Shown here: positions 30,078 to 42,218 of the stretch, piece by piece
Layout of the letters: each line of letters begins with the position of its first letter
How positions within the stretch are numbered: the stretch's first letter is position 1
Assembly (NCBI GenBank): GCA_025449115.1
Contig: JAHLKC010000102.1
Coordinates: 79,969 to 143,968, forward strand
Length of the DNA stretch: 64,000 nucleotides
Source: Chytridium lagenaria
Taxonomy: Eukaryota; Chytridiomycota; Chytridiomycetes; Chytridiales; Chytridiaceae
Direction of reading: 5' to 3'
The notes under the pieces: model-generated
Seen by the model: only the letters and a program-made list of their open reading frames with translations
Database searches by the model: none
What the model was told of the DNA's origin: nothing
Position numbers and translations under genes: made by a program

Positions 30078-30220
30078 CGTGTTGATGTAAACCCGGATCT
30101 TGGATGACGTTTCACGATGGATTCGGTGAGGAGTTGGACTTTGTTGAGCTTGTCGAATGTTTTGTTGTTGGTTTGGCATGCCTTTTGGGAGGTGCTGCCG
30201 ATTTTTGCTTCTTGTTTCTT

Positions 30221-33200
30221 TGTTTCGGTGTAATAGATTATGGTATTTAAGATGGACGTTCCCCTTTTTCTCCCCGCCCCCCCCCTTTTTTTTTTTCGTA
30301 AAACTGCCTCTTTGAGTAAGACGAACCATCGCTTTAAAATCCTTCATGAACTTTTATCTCTTTCCAGGCTTGCTAAAAAAAGTAAACACGTTTTCTATAA
30401 AAAAAGAAATTGTTTCGGTGTAATAGATTATGGTATTTAAGATGGACTTTTTCTCCCCGACCCCCCTGTTTTTTTTCGTAAATCTGCATCTTTGAGTAAG
30501 ACGAACCATCGCTTTCAAATCCTTCATGAATTTTATCTCTTTCAGGCTTGCTAACAAAAAAGTAAACACGCTTTCTATAAAAAAAGAAATTGTTTCGGTG
30601 TAATAGATTATGGTATTAAGATGCACGTCCCCTTTTTCTCCCCGACCCCGTCTTTTTTTCTCGTAAAACTGCCTCTTTGAGTAAGACGAACATCGCTTTC
30701 AAATCCTTCATGAACTTTTATCTCTTTCCAGGCTTGCTAACAAAAATAATAAACACGCTTTCTATAAAAAAAGAAATTGTTTCGGTGTAATAGATTATGG
30801 TATTTAAGAGATGGACGTTCCCCTTTTTCTCCCCGACCCCGCCTCTTTTTTTTCGTAAAACTGCTCTTTGAGTAAGACGAACCATTGCTTTCAAATCCTT
30901 CATGAACTTTTATCTCTTTCCAGGCTTGCTAACAAAAAGTAACACGCTTTCTATAAAAAAAGAAATTGTTTCGGTGTAATAGATTATGGTATTTAAGATG
31001 GACGTTCCCCTTTTTCTCCCCGACCCCGCCTCTTTTTTTCTCGTAAAACTGCCTCTTTGAGTAAGACGAACCATCGCTTTCAAATCCTTCATGAACTTTT
31101 ATCTCTTTCCAGGCTTGCTAACGAAAAAAGTAAACACGCTTTCTATAAAAAACGAAATTGTTTCGGTGTAAGATTATGGTATTTAAGATGGACGTTCCCT
31201 TTTTCTCCCCGACCCCGCCTTTTTTTTTGTAAAACTGCCTCTTTGAGTAAGACGAACCATTGCTTTCAAATCCTTCATGAACTTTTATCTCTTTCCAGGC
31301 TTGCTAACAAAAAGTAAACACGCTTTCTATAAAAAGAAATTGTTTCGGTGTAATAGATTATGGTATTTAAGATGGACGTTCCCCTTTTTCTCCCCGACCC
31401 CGCCTGTTTTTTTCGTAAAACTGCCTCTTTGAGTAAGACGAACATTGCTTTCAAATCCTTCATGAACTTTCATCTCTTTCCAGGCTTGCTAACAAAAAAG
31501 TAAACACGCTTTCTATAAAAAAAGAAATTGTTTCGGTGTAAGATTATGGTATTTAAGATGGACGTTCCCCTTTTTCTCCCCGACCCGCCTTTTTTTTCGT
31601 AAAACTGCCTCTTTGAGTAAGACGAACCATTGCTTTCAAATCCGTCATGAACTTTCATCTCTTTCCAGGCTTGCTAACAAAAATAAAAAACACGCTTTCT
31701 ATAAAAAAAGAAATTGTTTCGGTGTAATAGATTATGGTATTTAAGATGGACGTCCCCTTTTTCTCCCCGATCCCCCTTTTTTCTCGTAAAACTGCCTCTT
31801 TGAGTAAGACGAACCATCGCTTTCAAATCCTTCATGAACTTTATCTCTTTCCAGGCTTGCTAACAAAAAAAGTAAACACGCTTTCTATAAAAAAAGAAAT
31901 TGTTTCGGTGTGTAATAGATATGGTATTTAAGATGACGTCCCTTTTTCTCCCCGACCCCCCTTTTTTCTCGTAAAACTGCTCTTTGAGTAAGACGAACCA
32001 TTGCTTTCAAATCCTTCATGAACTTTTATCTCTTTCCAGGCTTGCTAACTAAATAATAAACACGCTTTCTATAAAAAAAGAAATTGTTTCGGTGTAAGAT
32101 TATGGTATTTAAGAGATGCACGTCCCTTTTTCTCCCCGACCCGCCTTTCATTTCTCGTAAAACTGCCTCTTTGTAAGACGAACCATTGCTTTCAAATCCT
32201 TCATGAACTTTCAGCTCTTTCCAGGCTTGCTAAAAAATAATAAACACGCTTTCTATAAAAAAACGAAATTGTTTCGGTGTAAAGATTACGGTATTTAAGA
32301 TGGACGTTCCCCTTTTTCTCCCCGACCCGCCTTTTTTTTCGTAAAACTGCTTCTTTGAGTAAGACGAACCATCGCTTTCAAATCCTTCATGAACTTTATC
32401 TCTTTCCAGGCTTGCTAACAAAAAAGTAAACACGCTTTCTATAAAAAAAGAAATTGTTTGGTGTAAGATTATGGTATTTAAGATGGACGTTCCCCTTTTT
32501 CTCCGAGACCCCGCCTTTTTTCTCGTAAAACTGCCTCTTTGAGTAAGACGAACCATTGCTTTCAAATCCTTCATGAACTTTTATCTCTTTCCAGGCTTGC
32601 TAAACAAAAATAATAAACACGCTTTCTATGAAAAAAGAAATTGTTCGGTGTAATAGATTATGGTATTTAAGATGGACGTTCCCCTTTTTCTCCCCACCGC
32701 TTTTTTTTCGTAAAACTGCCTCTTTGAGTAAGACGAACCATCGTTTTAAAATCCTTCATGAACTTTTATCTCTTTCCAGGCTTGCTAACAAAAATAAACA
32801 CGCTTTCTATAAAAAAGAAATTGTTTCGGTGAAGATTATGGTATTTAAGATGGACGTTCCCCTTTTTCTCCTCGACCCCGCCCTTTTTTTTTCGTAAAAC
32901 GGCCTCTTTGAGTAAGACGAACCATTGCTTTCAAAATCCTTCATGAATTTCATCTCTTTCCAGGCTTGCTAACAAAAAAAAGTAAACACGCTTTCTATAA
33001 AAAACGAAATTGTTTCGGTGTAAAATAGATTATGGTATTTAAGATGGACGTCCCTTTTTCTCCCGACCCCGCCTTTTTTCGTAAAACTGCATCTTTGAGT
33101 AAGACGAACATCGCTTTCAAATCCGTCATGAACTTTTATCTCTTTCCAGGCTTGCTAACAAAAAAGTAAACACGCTTTTTATAAAAAAAGAAATTGTTTC

Positions 33201-35574
33201 GGTGTAATAGATTATGGTATTTAAGATGGACGTTCCCCTTTTTCTCCCCGACCCCGCCTTTTTTCTCGTAAACTGCCTCTTTGAGTAGACGAACGATCGC
33301 TTTCAAATCCTTCATGAACTTTTATCTCTTTCCAGGCTTGCTAACAAAAAGTAAACACGTTTTCTATAAAAAAGAAATCGTTTCGGTGTAATAGATTATG
33401 GTATTTAAGATGGACGTTCCCCTTTTTCTCCCCGACCCCCCCTTTTTTCTCGTAAAACTGCCTCTTTGAGTAAGACGAACCATCGCTTTCAAATCCTTCA
33501 TGAACTTTTATCTCTTTCCAGGCTTGCTAACTAAAAAAGTAAACACGCTTTCTATAAAAAAAGAAATTGTTTCGGTGTAAGATTATGGTATTTAAGATGG
33601 ACGCCCCCTTTTTCTCCCCGACCCCCGCCCTTTTTTCTCGTAAAACTGCCTCTTTGAGTAAGACGAATCATTGCTTTAAAAATCCTTCATGAACTTTTAT
33701 CTCTTTCCAGGCTTGCTAAAAAAAAAAGTAAACACGCTTTCTATAAAAAAAAGAAATTGTTTCGGTGCAATAGATTATGGTATTTAAGATGGACGTTCCC
33801 CTTTTTCTCCCCGACCCCGCCTCTTTTTTTCGTAAAACTGCCTCTTTGAGTAAGACGAACCATTGCTTTCAAATCCTTCATGAACTTTCATCTCTTTCCA
33901 GGCTTGCTAAAAAAAATAATAAACACGCTTTCTTTCGGTGTAATCGATTATGGTATTTAAGATGGACGTTCTCCTTTTTCTCCCCCGACCCGCCTTTTTT
34001 TTTTCGTAAAACTGCCTCTTTGAGTAAGGCGAACCATTGCTTTTCAAATCCTTCATGAACTTTATCTCTTTCCAGGCTTGCTAACAAAAAGTAAACACGT
34101 TTTCTATAAAAAAGAAATTGTTTCGGTAAAATAGATGATGGTATTTAAGATGGACGTCCCCTTTTTCTCCCGACCCGCCTCTTTTTTCTCGTAAAACTGC
34201 CTCTTTGAGTAAGATGAACCATCGCTTTCAAATCCTTCATGAACTTTTATCTCTTTCCAGGCTTGCTAACAAAAAGTAAACACGTTTTCTATAAAAAAGA
34301 AATTGTTTCGGTGTAATAGATTATGGTATTTAAGATGGACGTTCCCCTTTTTCTCCCCGACCCCGCCTTTTTTTCGTAAAACTGCCTCTTTGAGTAAGAC
34401 GAACCATTGCTTTCAAATCCTTCATGAACTTTTATCTCTTTCCAGGCTTGCTAACAAAAAGTAAACACGCTTTCTATAAAAAAAGAAATTGTTTCGGTGC
34501 AATAGATTATGGTATTTAAGATGGACGTTCCCCTTTTCTCCCCGACCCCCCCTTTTTTTTTCGTAAAACTGCCTCTTTGAGTAAGACGAATCATCGCTTT
34601 CAAATCCGTCATGAACTTTTATCTCTTTCCAGGCTTGCTAACAAAAAAAGTAAACACGCTTTCTATAAAAAAAGAAATTGTTTCGGTGTAAGATTATGGT
34701 ATTTAAGAGATGGACGTTCCCCTTTTTCTCCCCGACCCCGCCTCTTTTTTCTCGTAAAACTGCTTCTTTGAGTAAGACGAACCATCGCTTTCAAATCCGT
34801 CATGAACTTTCAGCTCTTTCCAGGCTTGCCTAACTAAAAAAGGAAACACGCTTTCTATAAAAAACGAAATTGTTTCGGTGTAAGATTATGGTATTTAAGA
34901 TGCACGTTCCCCTTTTTCTCCCCGACCCCGCCTCTTTTTTTTTTTTGTAAAACTGCCTCTTTGAGTAAGACGAACCATCGCTTTCAAATCCTTCATGAAC
35001 TTTTATCTCTTTCTAGGCTTGCTAACGAAAAAAGTAAACACGCTTTCCATAAAAAAACGAAATTGTTTCGGTGTAAGATTATGGTATTTAAGATGCACGT
35101 TCCCCTTTTTCTCCCCGACCCCCCCTGTTTTTTCTCGTAAAACTGCCTCTTTGAGTAAGACGAACCATCGCTTTCAAATCCTTCATGAACTTTTATCTCT
35201 TTCCAGGCTTGCTAACAAAAAGTAAACACGTTTTCTATAAAAAAGAAATTGTTTCGGTGTAATAGATTATGGTATTTAAGATGGACGTTCCCCTTTTTCT
35301 CCCGACCCCGCCTTTTTTTCGTAAACTGCTCTTTGAGTAAGACGAACCATTGCTTTCAAATCCGTCATGAACTTTTATCTCTTTCCAGGCTTGCTAAAAA
35401 AAAAGTAAACACGCTTTCTATAAAAAAAGAAATTGTTTCGGTGTAAGATTATGGTATTTAAGATGGACGTTTCCCTTTTTCTCCCCGATCCCGCCCTTTT
35501 TTTCGTAAAACTGCCTCTTTGTGTAAGACGAACCATCGCTTTCAAATCTTTCATGAACTTTCAGTTCTTTCCAG
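30221..35574. repeat. Satellite array: 29 head-to-tail monomers of about 186 bp
   Basis: The landmark TGTTTCGGTG starts 29 times, first at 30221 and last at 35434, at intervals mostly of 177-193 bp (mean 186). The last unit is cut short at about 35574. Each monomer contains, in order: TGTTTCGGTGTAATAGATTA, GGTATTTAAGATGGACG, a T/C block (CCCCTTTTTCTCCCCGACCC), CGTAAAACTGCCTCTTTGAG, AAGACGAACCATCGCTTTCA, CCTTCATGAAC, TCTCTTTCCAGGCTTGCTAA and CACGCTTTCTATAAAAAAAG. Copies differ mainly in homopolymer length and a few sites, which indicates recent amplification or homogenisation. ORFs of 60-115 codons inside the array come from the repeat itself; I do not call them genes. No transposase or LTR is visible. 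Confidence 0.97.
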
Positions 35575-36485
35575 GCTGTTAGTTTTATATTAAACAATGC
35601 ATACTGAAGATGTATCCCTTCAACCAGGGTCTGACCAGGGTCTGATGATGATTTGATGTCGACCAAGCTACAGCCAGATGCTCTTATATACCACCCTTAT
35701 CCGAAATACTTCCATCCCATCATTCCAAAAAAAATAAAATGATCCTCCCAAAACAACATTTGACGCACCAATAATCCATATAGACTGTGTTATTCCAAAA
35801 AAAAATAAAGCCTGTGACCATAGAACCAAGACATTTGAAAGGGGGGCGATTGCAAAGGGGATAAAAGTAAAAAGAAATCAGAAACACAAAGAAAAGCCTC
35901 CATGTGAGAGGGAAATACAACAAACCCAGAAACACAGCAAAATCAAAACATAAAAAAAAAGAGAAAAGATAAGAACGAAAAAAAGAAGTGAGAACGAAAT
36001 AAAAAAAGGGGGGGATGAGAAAAGCTGCTCAAATATGTCCTGCTTAATGTAGTATTATGGGGCATGCCAAACAGTGTACGTGAAAGAATAATAAGTGGAG
36101 AGATTTAGGGAGATCCCGGTAAACAAACTGTAGTGTATAGAAGAAAGAAAACAAAAACAAAGAACGAAAAAAAAAAAAAAAAGACAAGCAAAACAAAGCT
36201 ACGGCCGGTACCCCATAAAAAAAAATATGATATCAAAAAAAAAAAGACATACAAGCCCCATCACAAAACAAAACGGCGGGACTAATAAAAAGTAAAAGAA
36301 GAGAGAACCCCAAGACCACAGAAAGCCAAAATAAAAAAAAAGAGGGATGGATGAAAAAATAATAAATAAGACTCCTTTCGTCTTCCTCTACAACACCTCA
36401 TCTCAAATGGCCGTATAAAAAAAGCCCCCCCTTCCCCACCCCAACTCTACATCCCACAATTCCCCAAACTCCTCAAACTCCCCCT
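35575..36485. other. A-rich spacer between the satellite array and the TALE homeobox gene
   Basis: Mostly A-rich low-complexity sequence on the + strand, the T-rich 3' flank of the minus-strand homeobox gene. A short direct repeat of CCAGGGTCTGA lies near 35625-35645. No gene recognised. Confidence 0.5.
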
Positions 36486-39232
36486 TCATAAATACCTCCT
36501 CCTCGCATTGATAAACCAATCATTCAACTGACTAATCCTCACCCCGTCGTCGCCGCCAAACTCCTCTTCACCTCATCACTAGGATAAGGATCATCCTGAT
36601 GCTCCACCAACCAATTAAACAAATACGCCGTCACATCAGGTCGATGATTCGGTCGCAACCTCGACTCCTTCCTCATCGAAGCGGGCAACCGAATCTTGGC
36701 AGAACTCCCTCCCCTCGTCTGCTGAAAACTCCTCCTCGACATCGCTGACGAACTCGACGGCCCCTGTTCTTCCTCCAAGCCTTCATCTTCACAATCTTCA
36801 AGATCGTCACGATAAGGCTGTGGTCTTCGTGGCTCCTCACTTGCCAAATTTGACCATCGCGCACTCTCATTCAATGATGGAGGTCTCCGTACATTCTCAC
36901 TAGACACCTGCCCTTTTCGCAGACTCCCACCTTCCAGCTGCCCCCGTTTCGAATCATCGCTTAAAGTCTGCTGCCTCCTCGACTCCTCACCTAACGATAG
37001 CCTTCTCTGGTTCTCACTCAACCCTGCGTCCTTCCAGCTTCCTCACTCAACGCCCCTCAATCACTTCCCTCCGAATCGGCACCAAACTCGCCTTCTCCCC
37101 ACTCCCCTTCTCCAAACCCGATTTCCTCTTCAACTTTTGCAGCTTCAACGCCGTCGCCCTGTTATTCTGTCGAAGCATCATCGCGCTGCTCCCATCGAAT
37201 CAGAGTGAGAGAGGTCCGCATAGCCGTGAGGAAACCCTGGGAACGGGTACATGCCTGGAGATCCCAAGCAGCCGTGTAAGGATTCGTACTACTCTGACTT
37301 GGAATACCAGGCTGAGCTTGTCCCCCTCCGCCAATGTCGCAGTGGTTGGTGATGGGCCCATAGGGGGATAGAAGAAGGGTAGTAGGGATAGAGATATGGC
37401 ATCATCGGATTAGGAGGGGGCATCCCAGGATAACCAGGTGGAGGATAAGGAAAGGAGGGATGCGAAGAAGCCGAAAGTGAAGGCGAAACACCTAGCGACG
37501 TCTGTTTCGGGGAAGACGGAAGGGAGGGAGGTAACGGTCCAAACGGAGGATAAGGAGACGCCGAATACATGGGATGATTCGCTCCAAGCAACCCAGGATG
37601 CATGGGAAAGGGATACGGAGGACCTGGCGGATACGCGTCCGATTTACCAGACGGTCCAACCGACGGGCCCACCGAAGGTCCAAGTGATGGCCCAACCGAA
37701 GGTCCAACCGACGGTGAACAATAGGGTGAAGGGTAAGGGCCATATCCGAACTGTCCAAAAATCGGATGCTGAATCCCAGGATCCCCATCCTCGCATCCCT
37801 CGAAAATCTTGAAGCGGCAGTATCATCACGAATCTCTTTAGATGATGCCTCTCTCAACGCCTTCATAACCGTATCTGGGCTCGATCCGCTTCCGCTACCA
37901 GAGAGATCCGCCTTTACCTTTGCAGAAGGGGTTGGTGAATCCATGGTCGTCAGAACATCCAAAAGGGAGGTAGCTTTGGTGTAGCAACAGGGTTTCGATC
38001 TTCCTTTAGACGTTTGGTCTCCTTTTTTGCATGCTCCAAAACCTTTCGAAGTTTTGACGCGCGCTGATTCATTATTGAAGCACTCGAAATATCGTCATCT
38101 CCATTCTTTATCCAAATACATAAAGCAAAAATAGATTAGAGCACGTCATAAAGAGTAAGCTTAAAATTACGAATCAAAACTTACATAGAAATCCAACTCT
38201 GGCTCTACTACCGACCTCAGAGGTGGGCCAGTAGCTATCGGTCTATCCCCAAAGAAATGAGAAAATTGCTGCCGATATGCCGAAAGAGATGGCTCAAAAA
38301 AACTAGAAGGACTCGATAGACCAAGACTAGATGTTGCCATGGAATCGTTCTAAAATCTGGCACGCTCGGCATCCTCATCTTTCGCTTTTTGTTGACAGGC
38401 TGCGAGGTTTCCGACACGTAATTATAAATGTCGCTCGGAACCAACATCTGCACACCCTTTTTTCTCTCAATTAACACTAGCGTTACGGAAAGGGGGAAGA
38501 AAAGAAAAAAACGCAACAAAATCCATCGCGAACAAATAAAACACTTACTTCAGGACCTCCAGTATTATGCAACATAAACACATCCCTTCCAGAAGCCAAC
38601 GCATACTGTTTGCAAAGGTTAATCATCCTCCCATTATCCTGCGGTACAACTGTATACCCAGGCGGAATCTTGTTCGGGACTTCGTCAAAAAACGAGCTCT
38701 CAAACGGTGACACGCCTTGCCTTCCAACTGAAACCGTCGTGGGTACGGTGTCTGTCGGGGAAGTGGTGCATGGGATGTCGGTACCGTCAAAAAGGAGAGA
38801 CGATTCAATGGAAGGCTTGGATGTGAAGGCGCCGAGGTTAAGAGTAGTGTCAATTGGGGAGTTCCTGCAGTTGTGGAGGGCTTTATTTTTTTGTTAACAG
38901 GAGCAACAATTTATCAGTATATGGACATGGACTATGTTGACGAGTGCAAAGGAACTTACCGTTGCGAGCTGCGACGTCACACTCTGCGATGGCGGATGTG
39001 TGACTGTAGACAGCAACGAAAGATGCTGCAATACAGATGCATCTGTTGACATTGTCCCCATGAGTCTCATAGGGTCCACAAGACTAGACATTTGAAATCC
39101 ATGGTTGGAGATGGCATTGCTTTGAGGAATCTGTTGAAACATTTCAAAGATGCCTTGTGCTGATGAGCCCTGCATGTCCTTATTGACTTCCGGGGATGGT
39201 GTTCCACGCCGTCCCGACCGTTCCTCCATCAC
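36486..39232 (-). CDS. TALE-class homeodomain transcription factor
   Basis: DNA-binding regulator. The homeodomain is at the extreme C-terminus: RPDVTAYLFNWLVEHQDDPY, PSDEVKRSLAATTG, then in the next frame ISQLNDWFINARRRYL and a stop at 36486-36488. The three-residue loop extension (PYP) and recognition helix WFINARRR identify the TALE/KN type. Upstream are a Pro/Tyr-rich region (about 37289-37740, with a GPSVGPS repeat) and Ser-rich stretches. An N-terminal part starts MMEERSGRRGTPSPEV at 39232 and includes IPPGYTVVPQDNGRMINLCK. Introns lie near 38885-38960, 38455-38550 and 38106-38184. Frame breaks occur near 36537 (inside the homeodomain, next to a G4 run), about 37030, 37250 and 37700, and look like indels. 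Fungal relatives include Cup9/Tos8 and HD1 mating factors; this gene cannot be assigned to either. Confidence 0.82.
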
Positions 39233-40346
39233 CGCTCACTCCAAAACGCTGGGGTGAAGCGTCGTAAGTCTCCAAAGCTTGAGTTGGGCGGGAGATATGG
39301 AGTCGATGTGATGGTGAGATGAGAGGATGGCGAGTTTGACAATGATGTCGGTTGATTCGGACTTAAGAGTCGGTGAGCTGCTTGTTTTCCTTTCTCTCGC
39401 CGTCGCCCTCCCTCAAGCCAACAAAACCGTTTTATCGCCCTCGATGATGTGCTTTGAATAGGGTAGAGTGTCGATGGAAGAGTGTCGGTAGGAGAGTGAA
39501 AACTGAAAGGAGGTGAGCTTCATCTTCAAAGCAGCTTGAACAAGTCCTCCCCCCCCCTTCCCCTCGCGAAAGAACTGAGCCTGGTTCGCCTCGAATTGGT
39601 GACCGGGGGTTGGCGAATAGATCATTGATTAATCCAATAATGGTATTTAAATAATAAAACATGTTGAGAAAAAGAGCCTGGTTCGGCTGGCGGGAGTGAG
39701 TGAAACTGGAAAAAGAACAAGAAGAGCCGTGAAGGACCAGGGTGCTCGCTTTTCGGAGCTTGAAATAAAATGACAAACTCACAAAATCACTCTTTTTGTT
39801 TAATTTTTTTTTTGTTTTTTGGTGCACAATAAAAATGATGAACTTCGTCTACGACATGGTCGCAGAAGGTACACGGAGGAAGGCAGTAACGCCGCTTGCT
39901 CCATGTGTTTGCTTAGCGGTTGCTGACTTGAAGTACCGCAACTTACTAAACAGACGTCCTGAACTGTTTTATTTCTTGACGAAGGCCATAAGCAAAGCAA
40001 AGAATACTTTTTATCTCGCATTTTATAAAGAAAGAGATGTATAAATTTGAATATGATATGACTCAGAACGGTATTGACTAGTGAGAACGATATACGTTCT
40101 CACTAGTCAATACCGTTCTAACTATATTAACGAATTCCATATCTAAATACATAAATCATTTTGCGTATTGTCAGAGTCAAATCCCCAACACCACTTATTC
40201 CTGCATGACCCATCAAGCTCTCATCATTATTGACGTCTGCGATCTGAGGGAGTTTATAACCGTCATTGATGATGAATATAAGTTTCATGGAGAATTACGC
40301 AGATAGAAGACAGCAATACTGTTAAGAGCGCTATCTTTAAATGAAT
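39233..40346. other. Spacer between the TALE homeobox gene and the first GATA gene
   Basis: No supported gene; small ORFs around 39413-40044 have no recognisable features. It holds the promoter of the homeobox gene and the 3' flank of the GATA gene, plus the hairpin listed at 40065-40119. Confidence 0.5.
40065..40119. repeat. Perfect 25-bp inverted repeat with 5-nt loop
   Basis: The left arm, 40065-40089 (beginning AGAACGGTATTGACTAG), is the exact reverse complement of the right arm, 40095-40119. The loop, ATATA, is at 40090-40094. There are no mismatches. It lies about 230 bp downstream of the GATA gene stop-codon side and about 830 bp upstream of the homeobox start. Possible roles are a transcript-end hairpin, a small hairpin RNA or a tiny foldback element. 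Confidence 0.95.
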
Positions 40347-42218
40347 TTATTCGCTTTGCTTTGGGAAACTCCTTCCCTCATCCATAACTCCCTGCGATCC
40401 AATACTCGCCAAACTCCCTCTCCGCCCGAACCCACCCTCCAAACTTCCCCTCCGTCCCATCCCCGCCTCCTCTCCCTCAGCCCCCACACTCTCCCGTCTT
40501 TCCGACCATCCATCCGTCTCATCCGTAACACTCCCATCCCTAACCGTCGAAACCAAATTCCCATCACTCGACATCCTTCTCACTGCCCCTGCCCTCCTCA
40601 ACGATGCTAAAAGCTCATCAGGCCCATGGTCGATGGCCGAAAGATCCCCGGCCTTTATCGCTCCGCCCCGGTCCTTTTTAAGTTTAGCGTAGATGAGTCC
40701 GCAGGCGTTGCAGAGGGTTCGACGGCCGTGAGGGCCACGGCGCCATTCCGGAGTTTCGGTGGTCTGGCAGCTTTGGCAGCGAGTGGCTACCTCGCTCTTT
40801 CGAGACTATAGTTTTGGTAGAAGATGATGAATTGGTTAAATTATAGGATGAAACGATACAGAAGCGAATGGATAGAAAGAATACACCAACCTTTCTCCTT
40901 TTAACCTCCCTCTCTCCTTCATTCCCCATCTTTAGCCGTTTTGATCTGATCAAATCCATTTCATCTGAGCCCTACAACCCTTACAATTAGAATGGACAAT
41001 ATAAAACGTTTAAAATACAAGACTCACCAAAACCTCTTTACAATAAGACCGCAATTCATGCAGTGTATCATTGACTCCCTTTGCAGCCTGGTGAAACGAC
41101 TTTAAACTCCCTTTTGCCTCCTCTTCTTGCCGTTCCATGAGCCGTCGCGCAGTATCACTCGCGACAATGATATCGTTCCCAAATTCCAATGCCTGATTTT
41201 GCGTGTGAGATGGGTTATAAAAAAGTATTAAGCTTTTCTAAAAAAATAGCCAAGAAAATCTTTCTAAAATCTCGCCAAAACGGTGAGATTTTAGTTTGTC
41301 CCACTTCGGCTTGTCCGGAAACTGCACCCTTATTGGGAAGTTGACGCACGTTATACCGTGCACGAGCACCCAGCCCAGCGTGAGATTGCGGAGCGTGCGC
41401 TTCGATGACACGCCTCAAACCACGCAGCCAAAAAAAAAAAGCCAACACCTCAACGTTCATAGAATAAACAGGAGAATAATAATGGAGTAATGCCTACCGT
41501 TTCTAATAGTCTCACAATCTCTCCTCTGTTGTCTTGTTACCATGATCGTTTCCATCTTCCCATCCTCCGCCGTCGATGAGCTCGTTCCCTCCAACGCGTG
41601 AGACGCGATCCCTCCTTGCGCGTCGTCGTGACTTTTCGATACGTGTTGCGGTGCCAATGTAGGTGGGGTTGAATCCGATAGCCGCCGATCACGTGGGTGT
41701 GGATGGTATGGTGAACGGTGTAAGTAATTGTGCGGCCATAAATTTGGTGGGGGAAGAGTATTTGAGGGTCTTTGGTACGCGTGGTGGTATGAGGATGAGG
41801 ATGACCAATGATTGGATTCTTGGGGCGGCGGTGGTAGTGGTGGGAAATCTGGTGGAGGTGGTAATTGATTTGAAGAGGAATTTGATCTAACGGGATTTAA
41901 AGGTGGATATGGAGGGTGATATGGAGATGGAGGGTAAGGTCGCATAGCCGTGTAAGGTGGGACGTTAGGACGATAAGCGGGATTCATCCCATCATGAGCT
42001 TGAGTCGAATGTCGATGTCCTCCATTATGATAATACTGCAGTGTGGTCGTGAACGGCGGTGGAGGTCTTCCCGAAGGTCGATTTGATGATGAAGAGTCCC
42101 ATGGTGCGTATTGGTGATACTCGTCGATGTGGTGATGTGGAGAGGGAGGAGGTGGAGGTTCTGAGCGTGGTACTCTACTGTCGCTGTTCTCCCCGCCATC
42201 TCTCAGGGTCTCGCTCAT
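40347..42218 (-). CDS. GATA-type (white-collar class) zinc-finger transcription factor, copy 1
   Basis: Binds GATA motifs through one zinc finger, [20 protein letters not shown] followed by [14 protein letters not shown]. The spacing is C-X2-C-X18-C-X2-C, typical of fungal white-collar/plant-like fingers. The N-terminus ([20 protein letters not shown] at 42218) leads into a long Pro/His/Tyr/Ser-rich disordered region. Next is a helical segment ([32 protein letters not shown]), then basic KRRK before the finger. The acidic/Ser-rich tail ends RSFPKQSE. Introns: about 41192-41500, about 40975-41030 and about 40810-40890, the last just before the finger. The finger itself is in one exon, unlike copies 2 and 3. 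Transcribed divergently from copy 2. No PAS/LOV domain is visible, so a WC-2- or nitrogen-type role is undecided. Confidence 0.85.

Noticed and set aside
30240..35666. Many ORFs of 60-115 codons on both strands in the array
   Set aside because: All are readings of the same 186-bp satellite in shifting frames; homopolymer variation breaks them at each unit and none resembles a protein.
39796..40044. An 82-codon + strand ORF
   Set aside because: Not recognisable, starts in a T-rich tract, no splice or promoter support.
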